Source of the DNA: Heyndrickxia vini
GTDB lineage: Bacteria > Bacillota > Bacilli > Bacillales > Bacillaceae_C
DNA: 64,000 nt
NCBI RefSeq assembly: GCF_016772275.1
Contig: NZ_CP065425.1
Coordinates: 2,882,653-2,946,652, forward strand
Direction of reading: 5' to 3'
The notes below the pieces were generated by a model that was not told the DNA's origin, made no database searches, and worked only from the letters and a program-made list of their open reading frames with translations. Within the stretch, counting starts at the first letter, position 1, and each line of letters opens with the position of its first letter. This document shows, piece by piece, positions 54,134 to 62,878 of this stretch. A program made the translations under genes and the position numbers.

Positions 54134-55336
54134 ATGAAAAAAACAATAAAAGAACAAAAGACAGTATTATTTATTCTACTAAGCAATATATTCATTGCAT
54201 TTCTCGGAATTGGTCTTATTATTCCAGTTATGCCATCCTTTATAAATGTCATGCATTTATCAGGAAAAACGATGGGCTATCTCGTCGCAGCATTTGCGTT
54301 GGCACAACTGATTATGTCACCAATAGCCGGGAGATGGGTTGACCGTTATGGAAGAAAAAAAATTATCATTATTGGCTTATTTCTTTTTGGGATTGCGGAG
54401 CTTATTTTTGGTTTAGGAACGCATGTATCAATACTTTATTTGTCCAGGATACTAGGGGGATTTAGTGCCGCCTTTATTATGCCGGCCGTCACTGCATATG
54501 TCGCAGATATTACATCCGTTAAGGAACGACCAAAAGCGATGGGCTATATTTCTGCAGCCATTAGTATTGGTTTTATTATCGGACCTGGCATCGGTGGCTT
54601 TATTGGTGAATACGGAATACGCATGCCATTTTTCTTTGCAGCAGCGATCGCCTTTATAGCATGCATTTTATCAACCTTTATTTTAAAAGAATCATTAACA
54701 AAGGAACAGCTTGCAGAAATTTCTGCTAATGCAAAGCAAACAAACTTTTTCAGTGATTTAAAAAGATCAATTCATCCAATTTACATTATTGCCTTTATCC
54801 TTGTATTTGTACTCGCATTCGGCTTATCAGCATACGAAACAGTTTTTAGCCTTTTTTCTGATCATAAATTTGGCTTTACGCCGAAGGATATTGCCATTAT
54901 TATTACAATCAGCTCAATCTTCGGTGTTGTGGTGCAAATATTTTTATTTGGAAAAATGGTGGATAAACTTGGAGAAAAGAAACTCATTCAATTATGTTTA
55001 ATTGTTGGGGCAGTATTTGCTGTCGCGTCAACTGTGATCTCTAGCTTTTTAGCAGTGTTGGTCGTAACTTGCTTTGTCTTTCTTGCGTTCGACTTGCTGC
55101 GTCCTGCATTGACGACATTTTTATCGAGGGCCGCTGGAAAAGAGCAAGGGTTTGTTGCCGGTATGAACTCAACCTATACGAGCTTAGGAAATATCGCCGG
55201 ACCGGCCATTGGCGGAATACTTTTTGATATAAATATCAACTATCCTTATCTTTTCGCTGCTGTCATTATGGTCGTTGGTCTTGGAATTACAGTCGTTTGG
55301 AAAGAAAAGCAATTAACCGAAAAGTTAGCTAAATAA
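54134..55336 (+). CDS. blt: MFS multidrug efflux transporter, Blt-like
   Basis: A 400-residue, 12-helix major facilitator transporter. It follows B. subtilis Blt closely (NIFIAFLGIGLIIPVMPSF near residue 17, GRWVDRYGRKK motif A near 67, SRILGGFSAAFIMPAVTAYV near 105). Bmr/Blt/NorA proteins export cationic drugs, and Blt also spermidine, by proton antiport. B. subtilis bltD (polyamine acetyltransferase) is absent next to it. ATG 54134 follows AAAGGGGTG. Confidence 0.9.
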   Translation: MKKTIKEQKTVLFILLSNIFIAFLGIGLIIPVMPSFINVMHLSGKTMGYLVAAFALAQLIMSPIAGRWVDRYGRKKIIIIGLFLFGIAELIFGLGTHVSILYLSRILGGFSAAFIMPAVTAYVADITSVKERPKAMGYISAAISIGFIIGPGIGGFIGEYGIRMPFFFAAAIAFIACILSTFILKESLTKEQLAEISANAKQTNFFSDLKRSIHPIYIIAFILVFVLAFGLSAYETVFSLFSDHKFGFTPKDIAIIITISSIFGVVVQIFLFGKMVDKLGEKKLIQLCLIVGAVFAVASTVISSFLAVLVVTCFVFLAFDLLRPALTTFLSRAAGKEQGFVAGMNSTYTSLGNIAGPAIGGILFDININYPYLFAAVIMVVGLGITVVWKEKQLTEKLAK

Positions 55337-55359
55337 GAATTTAATACAGACAGAAATAG

Positions 55360-55400
55360 AAAGGTACCCGATACGAAGTGATCGAGTACCTTTCTTTTTG
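55360..55400. terminator. Bidirectional terminator between blt and yhaX
   Basis: AAAGGTACCCGAT / ATCGAGTACCTTT stem with T-run. Confidence 0.82.
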
Positions 55401-55408
55401 TCTAACAA

Positions 55409-56275
55409 TTATTTAATCAAATTCATTTTCTTCAGGAATTCTATTGGTTGTTGTTTACGGAAATGTTCTTTCACCATATAAGATACTCCGTTTTCATTGT
55501 TTGAACGTGTAATCCAGTCAGCCGCATGTTTTAATTTAGCGGATGCATTTCCCATGGCAACACCGAGTCCTGCCCATTCAATCAATGCAAGATCATCCTT
55601 ACCAGAACCAATCATAACAACTTCCTCACGTTGAATATTTAGACGATCACACAAGTACAAAACACCTTTTAATTTTGACGTTCCCTGAGGAACAATTTCC
55701 AATAAGTGTTTGTCATTTTCAATACAATTAACCTCATGAAACATTTCTTGTATCGCTTTTCTTGCATCAAATAAATCAATACTATTATCAAATATAACTT
55801 CAATTTTTGGTGGCGATACCGGGGTTTCCTCTAGTTTATCAATTAAGGAATCTACATAGGATTCAGCATAAGAATTCCGATTACCCGTTTGTATGACCAA
55901 TTTACCCATAATATTCGTTGGAAGCTTTTTCTTATTTGCAATGGTGTAACGCTCGTGAACTAACCGAATATGGCAATTAAACGCTTCTAAAAATCGTACT
56001 AAATCATTTGTCACTTCCTCGCTGATTCTTTTAACTAAAATAGGTTTATCCAAATCACTTGCAACAAATGAACCTTGATGAGTAACTAAGCATGTCTCCA
56101 GTTTTAACTCCTTTGCTACTCTCGTTGCTGAAGAAAAGTTTCTTGAGGTAACGAGTGTAACCTTTATTCCTTTTCCAACAGCAAACTCGATTGCTTCTTT
56201 CGTTGCTTTATTTAAACGACCATTGTCTTGCAACAAGGTACCATCAATATTTAATGCTAACATTTTGTAGATCAT
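55409..56275 (-). CDS. yhaX: HAD-superfamily protein YhaX, degenerate active site
   Basis: A 288-residue Cof-type HAD protein, the same length as B. subtilis YhaX. Motif I reads LNIDGTLL: the first Asp (the nucleophile) is Asn9, while the second, Asp11, is kept. Motif II has Thr in LVTSRN, the motif III Lys region is present (SKLKGV), and motif IV reads GSGKDDLALI where active enzymes have GDGxND. Phosphatase activity is therefore doubtful. ATG 56275 follows GGGGGAG. Confidence 0.85.
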   Translation of the reverse strand: MIYKMLALNIDGTLLQDNGRLNKATKEAIEFAVGKGIKVTLVTSRNFSSATRVAKELKLETCLVTHQGSFVASDLDKPILVKRISEEVTNDLVRFLEAFNCHIRLVHERYTIANKKKLPTNIMGKLVIQTGNRNSYAESYVDSLIDKLEETPVSPPKIEVIFDNSIDLFDARKAIQEMFHEVNCIENDKHLLEIVPQGTSKLKGVLYLCDRLNIQREEVVMIGSGKDDLALIEWAGLGVAMGNASAKLKHAADWITRSNNENGVSYMVKEHFRKQQPIEFLKKMNLIK

Positions 56276-56425
56276 AGGTGCTCCCCCTTCACTGATGTCC
56301 ATTCAAGTTGAATTCAATGTGATAACCCTTTCTATAGTTTTATGAGAGGGACAAAACGTATAGAACAAAAGCTCAGGCCAATAACCCCTTTTTGAATAAA
56401 AAAAAGAATCGGCATAAGCCGATTC

Positions 56426-56779
56426 CTATTTATTCATTTCCCCATATAGTTCATCAAGTGGTTTCATGATAATTTTATTTAATTCATTAATAGCCATACT
56501 CATTCGTTGTTCAGATTCCATTAATTTTACAATTTTAGGACTTTGTTGGACTTGTGCAGCAAAGCTTTGGGCTTTCTGTACTTCTTGTTCCGAAATATCC
56601 TGTCCTGTCATTTGTTTTTCTTGTAAATTCATTTGAATCATTCTAAATTCATCGAACATCTTTTTTGAAGATGGATCCTTCAGAACAGCATCATACATAG
56701 CTTTTAAACTAGTATATTCCTCACTTTTTCGTAATGCTTTTTCTAATTCATAAGCATAATCATAAAAATTTGTTGGCAC
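56426..56779 (-). CDS. yheA: YlbF/YmcA-family protein YheA
   Basis: A 117-residue all-helical protein of the YlbF/YmcA family (DYAYELEKALRKSEEY near the start, MAINELNKIIMKPLDELYG at the end). Family members YlbF, YmcA and YaaT form the Y-complex that affects RNase Y, competence and sporulation; YheA itself is poorly characterised. GTG 56779 follows GAGGAGGG. Context with yhaX and the yheCD genes is as in B. subtilis. Confidence 0.87.
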   Translation of the reverse strand: MPTNFYDYAYELEKALRKSEEYTSLKAMYDAVLKDPSSKKMFDEFRMIQMNLQEKQMTGQDISEQEVQKAQSFAAQVQQSPKIVKLMESEQRMSMAINELNKIIMKPLDELYGEMNK

Positions 56780-56884
56780 AATATACCCTCCTCAAATTTA
56801 CCTTCAACGAAGAATTTCTTTTACCACTATAACAAAGTATGGGTATTATTGCGAATCTGACACAAAAAAGAAAAGTGGAGAGGG

Positions 56885-57040
56885 AATGAACCGTTCCTTT
56901 CCGCTGCAGGCACTTGCTTTCCGCGGGGCTGGCGATGAGCCTCCTCGTCGCTTCGCTCCTGCGGGGTCTCATCTGTCCAGCTGGTCCCGCAGGAGTCAAG
57001 CGCCTTCCGCTCCAATCCACTCTGTGCTTTGAATATTGTT
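56885..57040. repeat. Dispersed structured repeat, copy 3
   Basis: Core 56891-57037, closest to the probable consensus: outer arms GGCACTTG (56909-56916)/CAAGCGCC (56997-57004), middle GCGGG/CCCGC, inner GATGAG (56934-56939)/CTCATC (56968-56973). The one unmatched outer position is A/C on the plus strand but a permissible G-U on the minus strand. Confidence 0.85.
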
Positions 57041-57129
57041 AAACACACTATACTTTTCAAAAACGGACTTTATCAAAGATAATATCCCTTTTATCTTCAA
57101 TGAGATAGACTTAATTTGCCCATTGAAGA

Positions 57130-57157
57130 ACCAAATGCGCCTATGTTTCATACGATG
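57130..57157 (+). promoter_or_regulatory. Candidate mother-cell sporulation promoter (SigE/SigK type)
   Basis: CATACGAT (57149-57156) is one base from the SigE -10 CATACAAT and fits the start of SigK CATANNNTA. An AC pair 17 bp upstream (57130-57131) matches the SigK -35. It lies 38 bp before the first ATP-grasp gene. Confidence 0.5.
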
Positions 57158-57194
57158 AATTCAAAGAGCCTAGATTTACAAATGGGGATTGTTT

Positions 57195-58580
57195 ATGATA
57201 AGCCTAATTTTTATTCAACCTTCATTTACTTTAGATGAAGAATTTCCGGTCATTGAGATTTCAAATTTTTTGCTCAAAAAATTCCATTTACATGACAACG
57301 GAATGATTACCGTCCAAATAGGGCAAAAACAAATCAAAGCTCATTGTAAAGTCGTAACTAAGGAAGCGGATAGTGAAACTATTTGGTTGAATCAATCATG
57401 CTTAAACCATTTTAATCTCCCATCGAGAACAATGAAACTCCAGGCATTCAAACATCAAAATTGTTTAGTACTTGGTCCAGTTGTTGCGATTATTACTGAG
57501 ATAAAAATGAGTGAAAATAAGACGCCACTCTTCCCTTCCATTCAAACATTTTGTCAAGAATTACATGAGTACAGCGAAAATCATGGTGGATTATTTTTTG
57601 TCACAAATATATCTCGATTTCCAACCAAAGGATTTTACTATCAAACCAGTTGGGAAGAAGATGTTACACCAACCTCCAATATCATTTATAATCGCATCCA
57701 TTCAAGACAATTAGAGAAAAAACCAAATTTCCAACTATTAAAAAATTCATGGGAACAGAATGGTCTATTACTCTTTAACGATCGATATTTTTCAAAATGG
57801 GAAATCCATGAAATGCTATTGTCAAAAAAGTGGCTGCAATCTTATTTACCATCTACGATTATTTTTACTGAAGATAACCTACAATATTGGCTGAAAACAT
57901 ATAATGATTTTTATTTAAAACCAGATTCGGGGAGTCAAGGCCGTCAAATCATTCATTACTGTATGAACGACAATCGATTTCAACTAGAGCAAACGTCCTT
58001 TTCCAGCAAAACTTTATATACTTTCGAAACGGTAGACGATGCAGCGAATCAAATAAGGAAATGGATACGTTCAAAAGAATTTATCATGCAACAAACAATT
58101 CCACTAATACATGTAGACGATCGAAAAATTGATTTCCGATTTCTTTGTCATAAAATCTCGACTGATAGATGGACGATTACATCTTCAGTCGGAAGAATGT
58201 CTGGAGAAAAAAGTTTTGTGGCAAACATCGCCCAAGGAGGCTCAATTGTCCGACCTGAAAAAATTATTAATACTCTATTTGAAAAAGAAAAAGCAAAACA
58301 AATACTTGATTTAATGAGGGAATTAGCTATTGAAATTGCTACAACCATAAGTAATGAAACGAATGGTTTAATCGGTGAACTAGGCATCGACATTGGCGTT
58401 GATTTAAATGGAAAGCCATGGTTAATTGAAGTAAATTCAAAGCCTTCCAAACAAAGCGACAATGATTCACCAGTAATCCGCCCGTCCGCAAAAGCGATAT
58501 TTAACTACTGTACGAATTTATGGATTGAAAGGAGTACATTACATGACAAGACTAGGGATATTAACGATGATACCTTTTGA
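57195..58580 (+). CDS. YheC/YheD-family ATP-grasp protein 1
   Basis: A 461-residue protein. The N-terminal half (to about 190) has the family segments VLGPVVAIITE and NIIYNRIHSR; the C-terminal half is an ATP-grasp fold with DFYLKPDSGSQGRQI (ATP-loop) and the metal-binding LIEVNSKPS near 410-417. YheC/YheD proteins are spore-coat-associated in B. subtilis, with YheD forming rings around the forespore; the ligated substrate is unknown. First of four such genes in a row. ATG 57195 follows GGGG. Its end overlaps the next gene by 38 bp. Confidence 0.87.
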   Translation: MISLIFIQPSFTLDEEFPVIEISNFLLKKFHLHDNGMITVQIGQKQIKAHCKVVTKEADSETIWLNQSCLNHFNLPSRTMKLQAFKHQNCLVLGPVVAIITEIKMSENKTPLFPSIQTFCQELHEYSENHGGLFFVTNISRFPTKGFYYQTSWEEDVTPTSNIIYNRIHSRQLEKKPNFQLLKNSWEQNGLLLFNDRYFSKWEIHEMLLSKKWLQSYLPSTIIFTEDNLQYWLKTYNDFYLKPDSGSQGRQIIHYCMNDNRFQLEQTSFSSKTLYTFETVDDAANQIRKWIRSKEFIMQQTIPLIHVDDRKIDFRFLCHKISTDRWTITSSVGRMSGEKSFVANIAQGGSIVRPEKIINTLFEKEKAKQILDLMRELAIEIATTISNETNGLIGELGIDIGVDLNGKPWLIEVNSKPSKQSDNDSPVIRPSAKAIFNYCTNLWIERSTLHDKTRDINDDTF

Positions 58581-59631
58581 AAGCAATTCATATTTTGATG
58601 AGATGGCTAAACGAGCAAAAGAATATCAGATTGTTTTATTTTTATTTTCACCATTAGCAATTAAACCTGCGACAGAAATGGTCGAAGGATTACGCTATGA
58701 TTCTGTTTCCGATAAATGGGAAGTTGACCAGTTTTCAATACCGGAATACTTATATGATCGTTGTTTCTACGGAGAAGATCGAAAATCGGCAGAAGCCAGA
58801 TCCGTCGTTTCTTGGTTAAAATCGAATAAAAATATTCAGTTTCTCGGTTATGGACTACCTAATAAATGGAGATTGTATGAAACATTAAAAGAAGTCCCTG
58901 CTATCTCTCCCTATTTACCAGAAACAAAAAAAGCCTCAAGCCCCGAAAAAATAATAAATGAACTTAAAAAACACGATGAAATTATTATTAAACCGATTGA
59001 TGGTGCACACGGTTTCGCAGTATACTCACTTCAAGAAATCGATAAAAAAATTAAAATAAGAACGACTAAACAAGGAAATGTGGTCGAAAAGCTTTTTGAT
59101 AATGTATCAAGTGTAACAGCATGGCTTGAAAACCTATTAAATAAACAAATATTTTTAATTCAACCAAGACTCAATAATTTTAATTCAACCTATGAGCCTT
59201 ATGATCTTCGAGTGTTTTTACAAAAAAATGCAGAAGGAAAATGGGAAGAAAAAGCAAAAGCTTTACGCGTGGGGAAAAAACATGGATTATTAACTAATAT
59301 AAGTGCAGGCGCAAATGTTTATTCATTTCAAAAGTTGAAAGACCTTACCCCCCACTTAAACCATAATTATATTCAGCACGAACTAAATGACATATTAAAA
59401 ATCCTCCCGGAAAAACTTGAAGATAAATTCCATCCATTATTCGAATTAGGAATAGATATTATCATTGCAAAAAATCAATCCCTTTGGATATTAGACATGA
59501 ACTCAAAACCGGGAAGAAAAATAGTCAAATTGACTGAACCTAACAAACTCGACTCCCTTTACTCGGCTCCTCTTGCTTATTGTTCATATCTTGCCTCACA
59601 AAACAAGAATGTATTATCAAATCAAAACTAA
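58543..59631 (+). CDS. yheC: YheC-like ATP-grasp spore-coat protein
   Basis: A 362-residue protein, the length of B. subtilis YheC (363). It has a shorter N-terminal part than its neighbours, the EIIIKPIDGAHGFAVY ATP-loop, and a metal-binding segment that reads ILDMNSKPG (near 316-324), with Asp where the other three have Glu. ATG 58543 follows AAAGGAG. It overlaps the end of ATP-grasp gene 1, so translation is coupled. Confidence 0.87.
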   Translation: MTRLGILTMIPFESNSYFDEMAKRAKEYQIVLFLFSPLAIKPATEMVEGLRYDSVSDKWEVDQFSIPEYLYDRCFYGEDRKSAEARSVVSWLKSNKNIQFLGYGLPNKWRLYETLKEVPAISPYLPETKKASSPEKIINELKKHDEIIIKPIDGAHGFAVYSLQEIDKKIKIRTTKQGNVVEKLFDNVSSVTAWLENLLNKQIFLIQPRLNNFNSTYEPYDLRVFLQKNAEGKWEEKAKALRVGKKHGLLTNISAGANVYSFQKLKDLTPHLNHNYIQHELNDILKILPEKLEDKFHPLFELGIDIIIAKNQSLWILDMNSKPGRKIVKLTEPNKLDSLYSAPLAYCSYLASQNKNVLSNQN

Positions 59632-59645
59632 GCGGGGTGCTTCAA

Positions 59646-61007
59646 ATGCCTAAACGATATAAAATTGAATTTATCGAGCAAAAAGACTTAATTTGTTATT
59701 ATCCTGCCAGTTTCACAACAATTGAATCTCCGAATGAAATCGTTTTTGGTTCAAAAGTGGTCAAATGTATGTGCAAAAAGCAACCAAATGGCAGAAACAT
59801 TATTTCGATTAGCAGTGCTTTGGCTGAACAACTTTGTCTTCCTACATTTATTACAGCAATTACACTTTTTGAAAGTGATAAGTATCTTGTCCTTGGGCCA
59901 TTAATAGGAGTATTTTCATCCGGGTTCACTAAATTTTCGGTCAAACCAATTGGAGAACGCTCATCAATCTTTTCTAAATTATTATCCATGCATTCCTCTG
60001 TTGGTGTAGTCCCTTTTCTTTTTGGCGAGGAACATATTGATTGGGAAAAAAAATTAATAAAAGGATTTTTCTTTACGAAGGAGGGGTGGACTCAACTAAC
60101 CATTCCTTTTCCAAATGTAATTTATGACCGACTTCCAAATAGAAGAAGTGAAAAGTTAAAAACATCCATGCTAGTTAAGGATAAATTAGAAAAAGAGTAT
60201 TTCATTCCATGGTATAATCCTGGTTTCTTCAATAAATTAGATGTTTATGAACGATTATTTAATGACCGAAAAGCCATATTATATTTACCGGAAACAGCAC
60301 CATTTACCTCCTTTGATCAAATCGAAAGAATGCTATCTAAATACGGCCATATTTATATCAAGCCAATGAATGGTAGTTTAGGTCTAGGTGTCCACCAAAT
60401 CATTTTAGATAAAATCAAAAATAGCTATTACTGCCGTTACCATGATTCAAAAAATCATTTATTAAAATTCCCATCATTGGAAGCGCTAATTAATCATGTA
60501 TTTGCCAATAAAAATTTAGATCGGATGATTGTACAGCAAGGAATATCTCTATTAAGAGATAAACGCAGGCCAATTGATTTTCGCGTACATGCTAATAAAG
60601 ATGAACATGGGAATTGGCATATAAGTGCAATGGCTGCAAAAGTTGCTGGATTAGGAAGTCCGACTACTCACGTGAAAAATGGCGGTGAAATCAAAACAAT
60701 TGAAGAAGTTTTTAAAGATAAGGAAGAACAAATAAAATACAAAAAGAGACTTGAGTATGCCGCTCTCGATTTAGCAAATGCAATTGAAAAACACTTAGAT
60801 GGAATAATTGGTGAAATTGGGTTTGATTTTGGAATCGACAATAAAGGAAATGTTTGGCTCTTTGAGGCAAACTCGAAACCTGGAAGATCAATTTTCGCGC
60901 ATCCGAATCTGAAAGAATTTGATTTATTAACGAGAAAACTAACCCTTTCTTACTCTATTTATTTAACAGAGAAATTTTTAAATAAATATAGGGAATTATC
61001 TATATGA
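59646..61007 (+). CDS. yheD: YheD-like ATP-grasp spore-coat protein
   Basis: A 453-residue protein, exactly the length of B. subtilis YheD. N-terminal domain with VLGPLIGVFSS and NVIYDRLPNRRSEK; ATP-grasp domain with IYIKPMNGSLGLGVHQI, RRPIDFRVHAN, and the metal-binding WLFEANSKPGRS near 405-415. ATG 59646 follows GGGGTG, 14 bp after yheC. It overlaps the next gene by 4 bp (ATGA). Confidence 0.88.
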   Translation: MPKRYKIEFIEQKDLICYYPASFTTIESPNEIVFGSKVVKCMCKKQPNGRNIISISSALAEQLCLPTFITAITLFESDKYLVLGPLIGVFSSGFTKFSVKPIGERSSIFSKLLSMHSSVGVVPFLFGEEHIDWEKKLIKGFFFTKEGWTQLTIPFPNVIYDRLPNRRSEKLKTSMLVKDKLEKEYFIPWYNPGFFNKLDVYERLFNDRKAILYLPETAPFTSFDQIERMLSKYGHIYIKPMNGSLGLGVHQIILDKIKNSYYCRYHDSKNHLLKFPSLEALINHVFANKNLDRMIVQQGISLLRDKRRPIDFRVHANKDEHGNWHISAMAAKVAGLGSPTTHVKNGGEIKTIEEVFKDKEEQIKYKKRLEYAALDLANAIEKHLDGIIGEIGFDFGIDNKGNVWLFEANSKPGRSIFAHPNLKEFDLLTRKLTLSYSIYLTEKFLNKYRELSI

Positions 61008-62191
61008 ATATCTACTTTGATAAAAAAAGAAAGATTTTTGTTCATAATGAAAAAGCGAATTCACCATTATTTTGGGGAATGTTTGATGAATTACTCCCTC
61101 TTACTGTTGAAAAAACAGACTCATCACTATTAAAAATAAATGTAAAAAAAAATGGATGCAGGGTTGGACCGCTTGTTGGAATTTTGACTAGTAAAACAAA
61201 AGATGGCGATGTTATTGGCAGTAAAGATGTATTTATTAATATTCAAAATCAACTTCAACATTCTGGCGGTCTCTCTTTTGTCTACACAATTGAAGACTGT
61301 CAGGAGCAGTATATTGATGGGGCATTTTTTGTTGAGGAGGAAAACTCATGGTTTAAAGCCTCTTTCCCCTATCCAAATATTATTTATAATCGAATATCTA
61401 CAAGAAGTGATGAAAAATCCGAACAATTTATCAATCACACAAACAAACTGCTGAATCAACAGATTTATTTCTTTAATCCATCCTTTATTGACAAGTATTC
61501 GATGTATCAATTGTTTTCAAAAAATCCTTTACTTCTTCCATTATTACCTTCCACTCGATTGATTAAGGAGAAAGATGATTTATTTGAGTTTTTAGACATA
61601 CATTCTATCATTTATTTAAAACCGACCATTCGCTCCCAAGGAAATGGTATTTTTCATATTAAAAAAGAGGAAAATGGATCCTTTATTTGTAAAAACTCAA
61701 AAAGAACCTATACATTTTTAACTTATTTAGAATTGTGGAGCTTTGTCGAAAAGGCGATTCAAAAAAATTCATATATTGCGCAAGTTGACATCGAAAGTGC
61801 AAAAATCTCGGAAAATAAATTTGATTATCGGATCCTAAGCCATTTTGTTAACGATGAGTATCAAATAACAGGCATTGGAATTAGGGTTGCTGACTCTGGG
61901 AAGATTACTACCCATGTATCAAAAGGCGGATCCATTTTTCCATATGAAAAAGTCCGTAAAAAGTCATTAGAAAAGGTATTTCATTGGATTTTACAAGAAT
62001 GTGGAAAAACCTTATCGAAAGAATACGGAAACTTTGCCGAATTCACCATCGATATGGGTCGAGATCAAAGTGGAAAGTTGTGGATATACGAGGTCAATTC
62101 AAAGCCAATGTCCTTTGATGAAAAGGACATCGAAAAAAAGAGAATAAAAAGTCTCATACAAATTTTTTATAATCAAACAATTTATAACTGA
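61004..62191 (+). CDS. YheC/YheD-family ATP-grasp protein 4
   Basis: A 395-residue member with a trimmed N-terminal domain (VGPLVGILTS, then NIIYNRISTRSDEK) and a complete ATP-grasp domain (IYLKPTIRSQGNGIFHI, FDYRILSHF, WIYEVNSKP near 360-368). It begins inside the yheD stop codon (ATGA). B. subtilis has only yheC and yheD here, so genes 1 and 4 are an expansion by duplication. Confidence 0.86.
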   Translation: MNIYFDKKRKIFVHNEKANSPLFWGMFDELLPLTVEKTDSSLLKINVKKNGCRVGPLVGILTSKTKDGDVIGSKDVFINIQNQLQHSGGLSFVYTIEDCQEQYIDGAFFVEEENSWFKASFPYPNIIYNRISTRSDEKSEQFINHTNKLLNQQIYFFNPSFIDKYSMYQLFSKNPLLLPLLPSTRLIKEKDDLFEFLDIHSIIYLKPTIRSQGNGIFHIKKEENGSFICKNSKRTYTFLTYLELWSFVEKAIQKNSYIAQVDIESAKISENKFDYRILSHFVNDEYQITGIGIRVADSGKITTHVSKGGSIFPYEKVRKKSLEKVFHWILQECGKTLSKEYGNFAEFTIDMGRDQSGKLWIYEVNSKPMSFDEKDIEKKRIKSLIQIFYNQTIYN

Positions 62192-62209
62192 CTAATGGTC
62201 AGTTTTTTC
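62186..62209 (+). terminator. Terminator of the ATP-grasp operon
   Basis: AACTGAC / GTCAGTT stem overlapping the last stop codon, followed by T6. Confidence 0.78.
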
Positions 62210-62259
62210 TTTATCCATTATAATATAAATAATATAATCATTTGGAGGGTAACGGTCCC

Positions 62260-62478
62260 ATGATCCAGCATTTCCAATATAAATCACTATACGAGAATCA
62301 ACAGTTGCCTGGCTGGTATATCAGTTTTTACTACCAAAAAGAAAAACATGAAGGAATTTATCATCCAGAGGGGAGAATAGAGTGGACAAGTCCATATTCT
62401 TTCGATATCGAAACAGAACAAAATGTAAAAAAACAAATTCACGAACTAATGCTTTACCATGTTTATGATAATCGTTAA
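62260..62478 (+). CDS. yheE: YheE-like protein
   Basis: A 72-residue soluble protein (MIQHFQYKSLYEN start, WYISFYYQKEKHEGIYH middle) that fits YheE (DUF5342) by length, sequence style and position after yheC/yheD. ATG 62260 follows GGAGGG. Function is unknown. Confidence 0.78.
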   Translation: MIQHFQYKSLYENQQLPGWYISFYYQKEKHEGIYHPEGRIEWTSPYSFDIETEQNVKKQIHELMLYHVYDNR

Positions 62479-62567
62479 TTATTGCCAAGCAAATAACTGC
62501 ATGATATGAACCTTGAATTGCCAAACTAAAATATGTGTACAAACGCTATTTTAGGAGGATATCATAC

Positions 62568-62759
62568 ATGGAAAAGAAAAAAGATCCAGAATTTCTTCCG
62601 GATTCACATTATGAAGGCAAGAATAACTTCTACTTAGATGTCGATCGCATGGTGAATGAAGGCATGTCTGGTGGCTCCGTCCATATGCGTGCAGATTCAA
62701 CCAATATAGAAGAAGCTGTCGATTTCTTTCCAGAAGACCCGCCAAAAGAAATTGAATAA
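62568..62759 (+). CDS. Small conserved acidic protein, unknown
   Basis: A 63-residue acidic protein (KKDPEFLPDSHYEGKNNFYLD near the N-terminus, PEDPPKEIE at the end). It looks like a conserved Bacillus hypothetical protein, but I cannot name it. It has a strong AGGAGGA site before ATG 62568, no membrane segment and no catalytic motif. Possibly a small spore protein given the neighbours. Confidence 0.65.
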   Translation: MEKKKDPEFLPDSHYEGKNNFYLDVDRMVNEGMSGGSVHMRADSTNIEEAVDFFPEDPPKEIE

Positions 62760-62769
62760 TTTCGTGTTT

Positions 62770-62800
62770 AAGGCTGCCATTAAGGTAAGCCTTTTTTAAT
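62770..62800 (+). terminator. Weak terminator after the 62568 gene
   Basis: AAGGCT / AGCCTT stem followed by T5-6. Confidence 0.6.
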
Positions 62801-62878
62801 GTAAAAGTTTAAAAAATTGAATGAAATCGGCAAATTTTATAAAATGAATTTAAGTAAAGAAAAAAGAAGGAATTGTAT

